Positions 1 through 7,267 of a DNA stretch of 64,000 nucleotides are shown in pieces. The notes under the pieces were generated by a model. That model saw only the letters and a program-made list of their open reading frames with translations. It was not told where the DNA came from and did no database searches. How positions within the stretch are numbered: position 1 is the first letter of the stretch; each line of letters opens with the position of its first letter. Both the position numbers and the translations under genes were made by a program. The DNA comes from Mesorhizobium ciceri biovar biserrulae WSM1271. GTDB taxonomy: Bacteria; Pseudomonadota; Alphaproteobacteria; Rhizobiales; Rhizobiaceae. The stretch covers positions 5,727,501 through 5,791,500 of the forward strand of contig NC_014923.1 in NCBI RefSeq assembly GCF_000185905.1, written 5' to 3'.

Positions 1-526
1 CGGGCGCGTTAAAGCCGACAAGCCGGGTTCCCTTCGCGGCACCATTGAGCCGAATAGTATCGCCATCCGTTATCGTGAACTGGGTTCTGGCAAGCGGCAC
101 CCACTCCGATCCGCCGGACCTCGCGAAGGATGGCATGCTGGGCCAGGTAACGTGACCACCCCTAATGATGAAGGAGTAGATTAAGGAGCCAACGATCAGA
201 GCCAAAGCGATCCCAAAGGTTCTAGCAAACCTGGCTGCCAAATAACGAGCTTCGCGGGCGAGTGGGCTTCGCCAGCGGCGCGTTTGCCATCGCGGGGACG
301 ATGGGGGCCTATCCGAGCGAGATTGTGGCGATGCGTTGGCGTTTGGCGGCGCGGGGCCTATGATCTCGTAAAGCTTTGCCCATTGCTTCGCGCTCAGCCG
401 CGTGCGCGGGCCGTACTTCACCAATCGGTCACGCATGTCGAGCAGGAATTGGCGCTGCCATTGGGTGAAGTGGCCGCGAACCAATGCAGCCTCGATACGG
501 GACTTCAGATCGTCCTCAGGCTGCAT
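1..526 (-). CDS. Thermonuclease (SNase)-like membrane-anchored protein, C-terminus cut by window edge
   Basis: The reading frame enters from base 1 and opens at the ATG complementary to 524-526. The N-terminal ~60 residues (starting MQPEDDLKSRIEAALVRG) are a soluble helical segment. They are followed by a low-complexity linker rich in N, S, P and R, then a hydrophobic span (IALALIVGSLIYSFII). After the span comes the opening of a staphylococcal-nuclease fold, with the signature DGDTIRLNG and then RLVGFNAP, where the family has DGDTI...RLxGIDAPE. The catalytic Arg and Glu lie beyond the edge, so activity cannot be judged. The predicted role is an envelope-anchored or secreted nuclease. The ribosome site is weak (GGAA). 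Confidence 0.75.
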   Translation of the reverse strand, partial: MQPEDDLKSRIEAALVRGHFTQWQRQFLLDMRDRLVKYGPRTRLSAKQWAKLYEIIGPAPPNANASPQSRSDRPPSSPRWQTRRWRSPLAREARYLAARFARTFGIALALIVGSLIYSFIIRGGHVTWPSMPSFARSGGSEWVPLARTQFTITDGDTIRLNGAAKGTRLVGFNAP

Positions 527-826
527 TTCCGCTGCCCCATTCCCCCAATCACATTACTAGGCAGCCGGCTTGGTGTGAATAGGCACTCAACCACTCGGCG
601 GGAAGCAACGCAACGTGTCCCAGTGCGCCCTCAACCTCCAGCAGGGAGAACTCGCGGGGCTGCCTGAGGGATAAACGTGACGGACATGGGACCCCCCAGA
701 GCAGCGAGGAACTTACTCGGAACGATCGTGTGTGATGCGAGTTAACCATCCGAAGCGGTCGATCCTCGGATGTAGCCGCTCAAAGAGCCCGCTGCCTGTT
801 CCCTCCGGTGGCGGGTCTTTCCTTTC
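527..826. other. Stretch with no supported gene
   Basis: Between the thermonuclease-like gene and the DUF982 gene only weak minus-strand frames are present, none with a convincing ribosome site or recognisable domain. I see no RNA gene or clear terminator here. Confidence 0.4.
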
Positions 827-1069
827 CTACAAAGACCGAAGCATCCCCTGCTCCTTAGCAGCCTCCTCGAAGGCCTTCTGGACATCTTGGGGTGACGCTC
901 GGTCCTCGAAGCAGTCGATGCAGAGCTGCACCGCCTTGTTCCACTTCGGTCCCCTCTCGGGCCACTTCATGAGTTCCTCAGCAGCAGTCTCGACGTTGCT
1001 GACGCCCAGCGTGATGCCGACCTTCTCGGTTCTGACGGGGACCACAGGGCTGAACCAATGGAGTTCCAT
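827..1069 (-). CDS. DUF982 family small protein
   Basis: This 80-residue protein has the layout of rhizobial DUF982 proteins: an aromatic/PV-rich first strand (WFSPVVPVRTEKVG), then AAEELMKWPERGPKWNKAV, a Cys-containing helix (QLCIDCFE), and a P..VQKAFEEAAKEQGML tail. DUF982 has no established function; such genes are common on rhizobial plasmids and islands. Its ATG overlaps the stop of the upstream minus-strand gene (TGATG at 1069-1071), so the two are probably translationally coupled. A frameshifted relative lies at 5201-5384. Confidence 0.75.
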   Translation of the reverse strand: MELHWFSPVVPVRTEKVGITLGVSNVETAAEELMKWPERGPKWNKAVQLCIDCFEDRASPQDVQKAFEEAAKEQGMLRSL

Positions 1070-1263
1070 CAGATGAACCTACGGTGGGAGAGCCTGCACT
1101 TGAGGTCTTCGGCATTCAGTAGGTCGACCAGATCGTCGGCATATTCCCTATTGAGGCCTATCGCTGGCCAACCATCAGGCGAAACCGGCTGCCCGGTGAA
1201 CACGTCGAACACCGTCCAGGTCCCGTCTTGGTCTCTCCTCAGGTCGTACCTCAACTGCCTCAT
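1069..1263 (-). CDS. Conserved small rhizobial protein of unknown function
   Basis: A 64-residue protein containing TWTVFDVFTGQPV followed by an acidic ADDLVDLLNAEDL helix. This 'W-T-V-x-D...G-x-P' layout recurs in small uncharacterised rhizobial proteins as I remember them; no function is known to me. It overlaps by one base with the DUF982 gene downstream. Its 5' end overlaps the 3' part of the preceding frame (1175-1453), so that frame may really end earlier. Confidence 0.55.
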   Translation of the reverse strand: MRQLRYDLRRDQDGTWTVFDVFTGQPVSPDGWPAIGLNREYADDLVDLLNAEDLKCRLSHRRFI

Positions 1264-1453
1264 CAGGGTAATTTAGGGTTTCCTGATGAGCCACTTCAAT
1301 GGCGTCGAGCAATGAGGCTAGAGTTGGCGGCAGCTCAGGTTCAACTTCCAACCTGAAGGCTTTCCGAACCTGACGGCGGTTGTCCTCGTTTCGTATGAGT
1401 TCCTGAAGAGAGTCGGCAACAGTCTTGTGGCCGGCTTTGTCGCGCTTCGCCAT
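1175..1453 (-). CDS. Small acidic-helical protein, possibly NepR-like
   Basis: It starts MAKRDKAG at 1453 behind a GGGGA ribosome site. The central segment (LIRNEDNRRQVRKAF, then LASLLDAIEVAHQET) repeats the pattern of the neighbouring gene at 1318-1722: hydrophobic helix, R-x-Q-[IV]-R, then a LLDxIExxH-like helix. This is loosely like NepR anti-sigma proteins, but I cannot claim that family. The last ~25 residues (arginine-rich) lie over the next gene in another frame and are probably not native sequence. Confidence 0.4.
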   Translation of the reverse strand: MAKRDKAGHKTVADSLQELIRNEDNRRQVRKAFRLEVEPELPPTLASLLDAIEVAHQETLNYPDEAVEVRPEERPRRDLDGVRRVHRAAGFA

Positions 1454-1722
1454 AGGGAGTCCCCATGAGTTTGGCGCCTATAACTTATGGTCCGATTGGC
1501 TCCCCTTTGGGGGCACGTTTCAGTTCGTACCTTGGCTCCATGGGGCGATACGTTGTGCTTCCGATCCAACTCGTCAAGCATGGACCGATGCTCCTCGGTC
1601 ATATCCCAATCTGCTGGGAGGTTCAGCAGTTGGCGGATTTGATGGCGCAGTGTCTCTGAAGTAATCCACGTCCGAATGAGACGCGATGTAGCCTGCTGTT
1701 GCTCGGGAGAAAGCTCTTCCAT
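1318..1722 (-). CDS. Helical protein related to its downstream neighbour, C-terminal part doubtful
   Basis: The first ~55 residues (MEELSPEQQQATSRLI..., LRHQIRQLLNLP, SMLDELDRKHN) look like a genuine helical domain paralogous to the 1175-1453 product. After residue ~60 the composition changes to R/T/S-rich and the frame runs over the next gene. A frameshift near 1545 is likely. No good ribosome site is visible before the ATG. Confidence 0.35.
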   Translation of the reverse strand: MEELSPEQQQATSRLIRTWITSETLRHQIRQLLNLPADWDMTEEHRSMLDELDRKHNVSPHGAKVRTETCPQRGANRTISYRRQTHGDSLWRSATKPATRLLPTLFRNSYETRTTAVRFGKPSGWKLNLSCRQL

Positions 1723-1813
1723 GGTCGGCCCGCACGGTTAGCACCGAGCCAAACCTTTGGTGACCTTAATGGTTCCCGAAGAACAGGACTGCCTGAAGAG
1801 ATTGGAGCAGCAG

Positions 1814-1942
1814 CTACTCCGCCGCCACCGATTGGAAAAGATCATCGCCGCGAAGGCCTGTTTTGTAACGTGCAATCAGGCGTTCCGCAGCCGTCGTAGC
1901 TTCAGGGCTTTCGCGGTCCATCCCGCGCACCTCACAGAGCAT
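1814..1942 (-). CDS. Very small conserved-looking protein (42 aa)
   Basis: The frame reads MLCEVRGMDRESPEATTAAE and continues ERLIARYKTGLRGDDLFQ. It resembles short alphaproteobacterial proteins with the layout 'C.E.G.DP.SPEA..LA.RLI..F..G..DE..L'. It lies in the same frame as, and just after the stop of, the 1973-2197 gene, so translation may start upstream of this ATG at a non-ATG codon. Function unknown. Confidence 0.35.
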   Translation of the reverse strand: MLCEVRGMDRESPEATTAAERLIARYKTGLRGDDLFQSVAAE

Positions 1943-1972
1943 ATCGAACAGCCCCTGGAGGAGGGACAGTTC

Positions 1973-2197
1973 CTAATCGTGCAGGTCGAAGAGAACGCCC
2001 TTTCCAGTTCTTGCAGCTATTTGGACCACCTTTTCACACAGTGGGTTGTCGTTGCCCAATTCGTCCAGCTCGTCCTTAAGGTCAGGGCGCTTCGTTCGGA
2101 TAAACGCGACGGCCTTCTTAAGGGAGACGATTTCGCCCTGAATGGCCTGGTCTATGGCTTGCTGTATGACGTCGTCGGACTTCAACAAGCGTTCCAT
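1973..2197 (-). CDS. Small hypothetical protein (74 aa)
   Basis: The start chosen is the ATG at 2197 (MERLLKSDD), because GGAGG sits eight bases upstream; an in-frame upstream codon at 2257 lacks such a site. The protein is helical with mixed charge (IQQAIDQAIQGEIVSLKKAV, then RPDLKDELDEL). It has no recognised domain. It is first in a minus-strand run of small genes reaching down to about position 827. Confidence 0.5.
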   Translation of the reverse strand: MERLLKSDDVIQQAIDQAIQGEIVSLKKAVAFIRTKRPDLKDELDELGNDNPLCEKVVQIAARTGKGVLFDLHD

Positions 2198-2404
2198 CCG
2201 CGTGACCTCCCAATCCCCTCTCAGCGACAATATTGGGAGGACCTGCTGAAAAACCAAATCACATTATGGGATCGGAATATTTGGTAAAAAAATCTGAGCG
2301 GCTGATCGGATAACTGGCCCGCGCCTAGACCCCCCGTCCCCTCTCGATCCACCACACACGGGGCGGCGAGGTCGCAACCAAGCCCCACACTTCTCCTTAC
2401 GTCG

Positions 2405-2463
2405 AGGCATTCCAGGGCGGGATGTTCAAGGCATTCCAGGGCGGGATGTTCAAGGCATTCCAG
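2405..2463. repeat. 24-bp tandem repeat, about 2.5 copies
   Basis: The unit aggcattccagggcgggat + gttca occurs at 2405-2428 and 2429-2452, and its first 11 bases recur at 2453-2463. The copies appear identical. The third, partial copy contains the stop region of the small membrane ORF at 2450-2563, so repeat expansion has occurred directly behind that gene. Confidence 0.85.
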
Positions 2464-2563
2464 TCGCGACGATTATGACGAGGCCGATGGATACCAAGAG
2501 GAGGACGACGATCATGACGATCTCAACGACGCTTCCGCCATTGCCAAGTTTGTTGTCTTCCAT
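2450..2563 (-). CDS. Small single-span membrane protein (37 aa)
   Basis: The frame starts at the ATG complementary to 2561-2563, with AGGAA seven bases upstream. It encodes a short polar N-terminus (MEDNKLGNGGS), one strong hydrophobic span (VVEIVMIVVLLLVSIGLVII) and a short tail VATGMP. It is probably inserted in the inner membrane. The stop codon lies inside the tandem repeat. Function unknown. Confidence 0.5.
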   Translation of the reverse strand: MEDNKLGNGGSVVEIVMIVVLLLVSIGLVIIVATGMP

Positions 2564-2635
2564 CTCGCGTTCCTGTTTGCGCAAAGATATCCTGTCCCAG
2601 ATCCCTGTTGGTACGAGACATTAGGAGACGTTCAG

Positions 2636-2728
2636 ATGGACCTCATTGTGACCCTGGACAGCCGGCAAGAGGCTGCCCTTCAAGCCGTCGCCGAGAAAAA
2701 TTCGTTGCCGTACACAAGGGCGACTTGA
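2636..2728 (+). CDS. Short ORF (30 aa) coupled to the next
   Basis: It encodes MDLIVTLDSRQEAALQAVAE and ends in LPYTRAT. It has a GGAG ribosome site (AGGAGACGTTCAG before the ATG), and its TGA overlaps the next ATG (TGATG at 2726-2730). The N-terminus resembles ribbon-helix-helix-type short phage or plasmid proteins (beta strand followed by a helix). The product is shorter than such proteins, so this and the next ORF may be one gene split by a frameshift. Confidence 0.4.
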   Translation: MDLIVTLDSRQEAALQAVAEKNSLPYTRAT

Positions 2729-2817
2729 TGAAGGCCCTCAAGGAAATGATCATCCTCAACGGGCACCTTCAGGACCGCCTTGACGCGATCACTGCACCAC
2801 GCCGCGCGACACGCTAG
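2728..2817 (+). CDS. Short ORF (29 aa), possibly the displaced C-terminus of the preceding one
   Basis: It encodes MKALKEMIILNGHLQDRLDA with a basic tail, and overlaps the preceding stop by one base. It is helical and amphipathic. It has no independent ribosome site beyond coupling. It is either a coupled micro-protein or the out-of-frame continuation of the 2636-2728 ORF. Confidence 0.35.
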   Translation: MKALKEMIILNGHLQDRLDAITAPRRATR

Positions 2818-2828
2818 GAGGGACCGCA

Positions 2829-3038
2829 ATGGCCACGATGCACCTAGACGCTGAATCGAAAGCGGAATTGCACTTCGAAGCGGAGAAGCTTATCGCCCGC
2901 TACGAAAGCCCTCTTGAGACCGTGAAGGCGCTTATGGCCCACAACTGCGAGCTTGAGACCCAAATCATTGCCCTCGCTCACAGGTATCCGGGGCTCGTGG
3001 CGATCAGCTTTGACCCTACACCGCCTGTGTTGGGATGA
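2829..3038 (+). CDS. Small hypothetical protein (69 aa)
   Basis: A strong ribosome site GGAGGG lies six bases before the ATG. The product (MATMHLDAESKAELHFEAEK...) is an acidic helical protein with no recognised domain. It follows the two short ORFs by 11 bases and is probably cotranscribed with them. Confidence 0.5.
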   Translation: MATMHLDAESKAELHFEAEKLIARYESPLETVKALMAHNCELETQIIALAHRYPGLVAISFDPTPPVLG

Positions 3039-3053
3039 AAGTGGCGTCGCTCA

Positions 3054-3293
3054 ATGCATGACCTTATCGCTTTCATTGGAAGCAACTCTGCGCTGGTAGT
3101 GGCCAACCCGGCAGCCTTTGCCACGTTTGCCGTGCTGTTCGCAGGCGGTGGGTTTGCTGTCGAGCGGTATTTGCTGACTGAGCGCATCGCCAATCTGGAA
3201 AGCAGAATTGCCAGACGGCGCTCTTTCCCAATGAGCCTGAGCCCTCACCTCTCATCGGGGCTTGGCCGAACGGAAAGATTGCATATCAGATAA
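3054..3293 (+). CDS. Small membrane-anchored protein with helical tail
   Basis: A hydrophobic segment (ALVVANPAAFATFAVLFAGGGFAV) is followed by RYLLTERIANLESRIARR, the start of a coiled-coil-like helix. After residue ~55 the sequence turns S/R/L-rich without pattern, suggesting the frame has shifted from a longer coiled coil. It ends inside the start of the next ORF. Confidence 0.5.
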   Translation: MHDLIAFIGSNSALVVANPAAFATFAVLFAGGGFAVERYLLTERIANLESRIARRRSFPMSLSPHLSSGLGRTERLHIR

Positions 3294-3546
3294 TTTGTTC
3301 CCACAGCAGAAAGCACCGAAGTTGATCGTCGTCACCGCCTTCGACCGCGATGAGACTGGGGACCTTCAGCCCGTTTTTGGGCCTGCCGAACGGCAGACGG
3401 AGGATCGGGCGATTAGGACCGCGAAGGGTCTAGCGGGGAAGCATACCGGCGTCATTGCGTGGTCGCGTGATGCCAACCCTTCGCTTGGTGAATACGGGGA
3501 GCCGACGACCCTCTTTATCGGCGGCGACGTGCCGGACATGGAGTAA
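3262..3546 (+). CDS. Conserved rhizobial small protein (KLIVVTAFDRD family)
   Basis: The core KLIVVTAFDRDETGDLQPVF, RTAKGLAGKHTGVIAWSRDA and GEYGEPTTLF is a layout I recognise from small uncharacterised proteins of rhizobial islands and phage-like regions. No function is known to me. The first codon used is TTG at 3262; the true start could be further in, because the first ~17 residues do not look like the family. Confidence 0.55.
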   Translation: MAERKDCISDNLFPQQKAPKLIVVTAFDRDETGDLQPVFGPAERQTEDRAIRTAKGLAGKHTGVIAWSRDANPSLGEYGEPTTLFIGGDVPDME

Positions 3547-3646
3547 ACTTTCTCTCTTTACACTGGCATAGTAGCAACGCCCTGAAATGCGCATTGCTTT
3601 TTGAGGCCTCCCTGATAAAAATGTTAAAGGGGCTTAGGGGGGAATT

Positions 3647-4297
3647 ATGACAGAACAATTAGGGCCAAAGTCTACGCTGCCTAGCGCGGCAGGAGAAATT
3701 TCGAACTCAGTTTCCAACGTTCCGCCGCATCCTTTGGATGGTTCTTGGCATCTGAACATTGAGGCTCAGAATTATGGTCCCTACACCGGCCATGAACTTC
3801 GCAGTTTCGCGAAGGAGGGACGAATAACTGAGAATACACAGGTAGTCCCCGTCGGCGGGACGGCTTGGAAGGCTGCCAAAGACCATGTTCTCGGTATTCG
3901 AACACGTTAGAGTTACACCCCTACCACCTGCTCGGACAAATTCGGACAGCCGGGTCAGTGCTGCCGAGGGTGCCACCATTGTCCAAGTGACAAACAACAT
4001 CGGACCTCAGCCGGGCTATGCGTTGCGAGTGTCCTCCTGGACGGCACCGCAGCCAACAAATCGGCTGGCGTTGCGCTCATCCTATCGCTTCTCATCTGCG
4101 GTCTCGGGCAATTCTACAACGGCCAGATAGGTAAGGGCATTCTCATGTTTGTCCTCACAATAGCGCTCTGGTTTGTCTTTCTGGGATGGATCATTATGAT
4201 TTGGTCTGCAGTCGACGCTTACAAGACTGCAAAAGCGATGAACCTCCGCTATCACATGCTTCTCGCCGGGGCCTCGCCGATCTCCACGAGAGGTTGA
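3647..4297 (+). pseudogene. GYF_2 / TM2 two-domain membrane protein, broken by frameshifts
   Basis: The first frame (from ATG 3647, with GGGGGG upstream) encodes a GYF_2-like domain (W.LNIEAQNYGPYTGHEL..F..EGRI) and stops at 3910. A second frame (about 3885-4000) carries the expected linker (VRVTPLPPARTNSDSR, then VQVTNNIG). The first frame then resumes with a TM2 domain (GLGQFYNGQIGKGILMF, then WSAVDAYKTAK) ending at 4297. Domain order and spacing fit one GYF_2-linker-TM2 protein with two compensating shifts. If the shifts are sequencing errors the gene is intact. Confidence 0.6.
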
Positions 4298-4298
4298 T

Positions 4299-4754
4299 GT
4301 GGCTTCGGATCATAGGAATTTGAGGTCCGCAACAGGCTCGTGCCCGTCTTGCTTTGGCGAAACCCTTGGCGGGGTCAGCACCTGTCCGACTTGTGGCGCA
4401 GTCCTATCGTTGGAATTGGCGGTTCAGGATGCCAAGCAGGCGGGATTGAAGAGGCTGTCTCCAATCTTGGCTAGCATTAGAAGCGATCCGGTTTCGATGT
4501 TGGCATGGGTCCTGAGCATCATTCCATTTCTTGTGGTACCGCCGACGCTTGCAATTTTGGTAGCGCTCTACACCAACAAATCCGACAACGAGCAGAGGAG
4601 ATGGCTTTATGCGGTGGCCGCGCTCAACATTTGCCTGAGCCTGTACTTCTGGTCATGGGCCGGCGATTACGTCATGGATACGAGGTTATCGATACTCGAC
4701 TGGCTATGGTCGGTTTGGGCACCTCACCCGCGAGCGCCGAGCGTCGGCGTTTGA
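4299..4754 (+). CDS. Zinc-ribbon membrane protein
   Basis: The GTG start at 4299 follows the preceding stop directly. Residues ~14-34 carry two CxxC pairs (CPSC...CPTCG), a classic zinc ribbon. Two hydrophobic segments follow (MLAWVLSIIPFLVVPPTLAILVA and LYAVAALNICLSLYFWSWAG). The architecture suggests an inner-membrane protein with a cytoplasmic zinc-binding head. Family not recognised. Confidence 0.55.
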   Translation: MASDHRNLRSATGSCPSCFGETLGGVSTCPTCGAVLSLELAVQDAKQAGLKRLSPILASIRSDPVSMLAWVLSIIPFLVVPPTLAILVALYTNKSDNEQRRWLYAVAALNICLSLYFWSWAGDYVMDTRLSILDWLWSVWAPHPRAPSVGV

Positions 4755-4775
4755 GGCCTAATTTGGGGGCATGGA

Positions 4776-5156
4776 ATGGATTTCGCTGGCGATTTCATTC
4801 GAATTTACTTTTTCGTCAACATCATCGTCTCCATCCTCGTGGTACTCTGGATGATCATGATCCTTTCCCGCTTGGGCGAGATCCGGGATTTCCTCTCATC
4901 TGTGGACCGGCAGCTCGCTGGCGGCATGAGTGGACAAGCAACAGCAAGTCCAGGCTCGGCGGATGCCCAATTGGGAAAGCCCCAGACGCAGGGATTGCCA
5001 CCCCATGTCAAAGCGACCTTCAACTATCAAGGCATGAAGATAGAAGAGACGACAGGCGGGGGCTACATCCTCCATAGCTCAGATGGGTTTGAGCACTTCA
5101 ATAGTCGCGACGAGCTTCAGAACTTTCTGACGAAGCGATACCCCTCCACCAAATAG
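4776..5156 (+). CDS. Single-span membrane protein with small C-terminal domain
   Basis: The ATG at 4776 opens a 126-residue protein. It has an N-terminal span (FVNIIVSILVVLWMIMILS), a flexible G/A/S/Q-rich linker, and a C-terminal ~50-residue domain (VKATFNYQGMKIEETTGGGY, then DGFEHFNSRDELQNFL). It follows the zinc-ribbon gene by 21 bases in the same direction, so it is probably cotranscribed. Function unknown. Confidence 0.55.
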   Translation: MDFAGDFIRIYFFVNIIVSILVVLWMIMILSRLGEIRDFLSSVDRQLAGGMSGQATASPGSADAQLGKPQTQGLPPHVKATFNYQGMKIEETTGGGYILHSSDGFEHFNSRDELQNFLTKRYPSTK

Positions 5157-5200
5157 TGGGCTGTTTTGAAGGGTCCCTAGCCGGCCTTTCATGCTTGACG

Positions 5201-5384
5201 TTAGGGCAATGCGAGCATCCGCTCTTCCTTGGCCGCCGCCTCGAACGCCCTACGGGCATCCTGAGGGGGCACATACCTTCAATTGCGGCCATACAGGTTC
5301 CCACCGCCTGTCGCCACCTAGGGCCACGCTTGGTCCACTTCAGGAGCTGCTCGGCAACCTCGACGTGGAAGGTCTTGGCGCAAC
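5201..5384 (-). pseudogene. DUF982 remnant with a frameshift
   Basis: On the minus strand one frame reads KTFHVEVAEQLLKWTKRGPR and WRQAVGTCMAAIEG. After a one-base shift near 5275 the next frame reads YVPPQDARRAFEAAAKEERM and ends LALP. Joined, they match the DUF982 layout and the intact gene at 827-1069. The N-terminus is missing or degraded. Confidence 0.65.
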
Positions 5385-5530
5385 AAATCTGATGGCCTTG
5401 ATGAAGCCATCCTCAATGGACGGCGAGGAGGTAGGTCAACACCCGATGCAGGACTTGCGTAGGGGTTGCCGTTGCGCTTTCCATCCAGCCTAAGCATAGT
5501 CGGGCGAGTAGGCCAGATCGATGGTCGGCC

Positions 5531-6154
5531 CTATTCAGCTTCGCCGACAGAAGCGGAGCTCAGCAGTCCATCGAAAAGTTGATTGCTCCAAGCTCGGCGC
5601 TCACTGAGCAGGCCCTCATACCGCTGGCACTTCCAAGAGATGAGATCGCGGGACATCTCGTCTAGCGACAGAGCGTCTCTCAATCCAAATTCCTGAATTG
5701 CGCTCATTCGGCCAGAGGGCGACACCGCGCCCCAAATCAGAATTGCGCCAGCGAAAGGCGTCTTCTGTTTGCAAACCCATGCCTGCAAGTCTTCCGAGGG
5801 CCGAGCTGACCGCAGGAAAACGTTGAAAGCCGGCTTTCTGTGATGCTTGAGCTGCTCGGCGTTCGTCAGAATGAAGTATCGGAAGCTTTGGTACTCGATC
5901 TCGCACTTCATTTCGGCAACGTACACCGCGTCGGTCTTCCGTTCTCGCAGGGTGAAGTCCAGCGTGTAGCCCCGATCGGTGGTGCTTGTTTTTATCGTAG
6001 GGCGCCCGATGTCTTGATAAGGCGATCGCTCGTCATCACACCAAAGCGAGACAATCTTCTCGGAGAATATGCCGAACATTCGCGACAAAAACTTCGCCCG
6101 TTCAGCTTCCTCCCGGCCGTCGGGCTTGAAGATCGCGCTCAGCAACTGGCTCAT
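5531..6154 (-). CDS. Hypothetical protein with PD-(D/E)XK-like motif
   Basis: Start taken at ATG 6154 (MSQLLSAIFKPD); a longer frame to 6301 exists, but its extra 49 residues look non-coding. Residues ~60-90 read YTLDFTLRERKTDAVYVAEMK, i.e. Asp followed 15 residues later by E-x-K across two predicted strands. This is the PD-(D/E)XK nuclease core pattern, and it fits a basic, restriction-like or repair-like nuclease. The family is not recognised and the fold is inferred from this motif alone. No strong ribosome site is seen. Confidence 0.5.
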   Translation of the reverse strand: MSQLLSAIFKPDGREEAERAKFLSRMFGIFSEKIVSLWCDDERSPYQDIGRPTIKTSTTDRGYTLDFTLRERKTDAVYVAEMKCEIEYQSFRYFILTNAEQLKHHRKPAFNVFLRSARPSEDLQAWVCKQKTPFAGAILIWGAVSPSGRMSAIQEFGLRDALSLDEMSRDLISWKCQRYEGLLSERRAWSNQLFDGLLSSASVGEAE

Positions 6155-6290
6155 GAATGCAAGGCCGATCCAACGGGTTGTGACCAAGCGCAAGCAAGAG
6201 CACCATTCCGTGCCCTGCTCAAGTTCATAGTGACCTGGCCGTTCACAAGAACCGTCCAGATCGTTCACACGTGCATAACCCCAATAGGCT

Positions 6291-6704
6291 GTGGCAGTCA
6301 CGGCTGGACTTCAACCGCCGTTAGTCGCATTCTTCCCTTGGGGAGAGAGGGGTATGGGCCTCCAAGGGCAAAAGGCTTCTCAGCCTAGGAGAAGGCGCAG
6401 ACGTTCGCTGCTGGAGCAGCGGGCGCTAATTCCGGTTCTGCTGTACGGTGTTTCCGCTGCAAGCTACTTCATCCCGCAAAGTGAGCAGCATCCCCTTCCG
6501 ACTGTGCATCGGCTAGGCGGCTCCAGCGCGGCGGATGGCTGCAACATCAAAGGCAATATCAGCGTCGAGACAGGCGAGCGCATCTATCACCTGCCTGGTC
6601 AGCGATATTACAACGAGACCATCGTCAATCCTGCCAAAGGCGAGCGCTGGTTTTGCTCTCAATGGGAAGCCTGGTGGGCAGGGTGGCGAAAATCCAAGGT
6701 GTAA
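6291..6704 (+). CDS. Sunset-domain / ExoI-like C-terminal domain protein
   Basis: After a basic segment (RRRRRR) and a hydrophobic span (ALIPVLLYGVSAASYFI), the C-terminal ~45 residues read CNIKGNISVETGERIYHLPG and QRYYNETIV...GERWFC. This is the repeat found at the end of rhizobial thermonuclease-like and ExoI-annotated proteins (sometimes called the sunset domain), probably a small extracytoplasmic module. The start is uncertain; an internal start near the basic segment is plausible. Confidence 0.6.
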   Translation: MAVTAGLQPPLVAFFPWGERGMGLQGQKASQPRRRRRRSLLEQRALIPVLLYGVSAASYFIPQSEQHPLPTVHRLGGSSAADGCNIKGNISVETGERIYHLPGQRYYNETIVNPAKGERWFCSQWEAWWAGWRKSKV

Positions 6705-6791
6705 GCATTCCCCTACGACTGGGTGGCCTCGCAACCAACCCCGCCGCCGCCCGTTGACCTATGCTGGTTGATCCCAGCTACTATAGACCCT

Positions 6792-6821
6792 GCCCGCTTC
6801 CGAAAGGTGGCGGGCTTTTTC
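6792..6821 (+). terminator. Rho-independent-like terminator
   Basis: A GCCCGC...GCGGGC stem (6792-6797 with 6810-6815) is followed directly by TTTTT, downstream of the sunset-domain gene. Confidence 0.6.
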
Positions 6822-6904
6822 GTGCATTAGTGGAACCTGATATGCCGAGGTAGGTGAGCAAGCGGCAGCGTGCCCGCTGCCGGTCGAGGCCCCAAGCCCC
6901 GGCC

Positions 6905-6938
6905 GGGTCCGCCCCTGCCCGCCAGTGGGGGCGGACCC
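6905..6938. repeat. GC-rich hairpin, 11-bp perfect stem
   Basis: Arms GGGTCCGCCCC (6905-6915) and GGGGCGGACCC (6928-6938). About 14 bases further on lie a T-run and a GGAG that resembles a ribosome site, then a short frame containing KPKFD (see the findings on repeated modules). Confidence 0.7.
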
Positions 6939-7032
6939 ACTGAAGCTCAATTTTTGGAGATCGAGGGAACCTGTCTGCGAAACCGAAGTTCGATTCAAAG
7001 CTTGGTTTACAGCCGAGCGGTCTCGAGGCAGG

Positions 7033-7061
7033 GGCCCGTCATTGCTGATCGGTGACGGGCC
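7033..7061. repeat. GC-rich hairpin, 9-bp perfect stem
   Basis: Arms GGCCCGTCA (7033-7041) and TGACGGGCC (7053-7061) with a TTC run after. It could terminate the short transcript that begins near the preceding hairpin. Confidence 0.6.
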
Positions 7062-7217
7062 TTCGCCGTGCCGATCGATCCCCGAGCGGGGCCGCCTCAA
7101 GCACCCGACTAAAGTCCGATGCCGAAGCGCAAAGGTCCGGCCTCTGAAACAACACGGCCTCTTCGACATCGGGAATGTGACCGTCGATCATCGTCTCCTC
7201 ATCGTCGGTTGGTTGAT

Positions 7218-7249
7218 TGCCCGCCACGACCCCCTTGGTGTGGCGGGCA
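7218..7249. repeat. GC-rich hairpin, GCCCGCCAC type
   Basis: Arms TGCCCGCCAC (7218-7227) and GTGGCGGGCA (7240-7249). It sits just before the 38-residue membrane peptide gene. The same arm sequence recurs in the hairpin at 9570-9604. Confidence 0.7.
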
Positions 7250-7267
7250 CCCATTCACGGAGAGTGT

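Noticed and set aside
2405..2463. CRISPR array
   Set aside because: Copies are directly adjacent without spacers and number only about 2.5.
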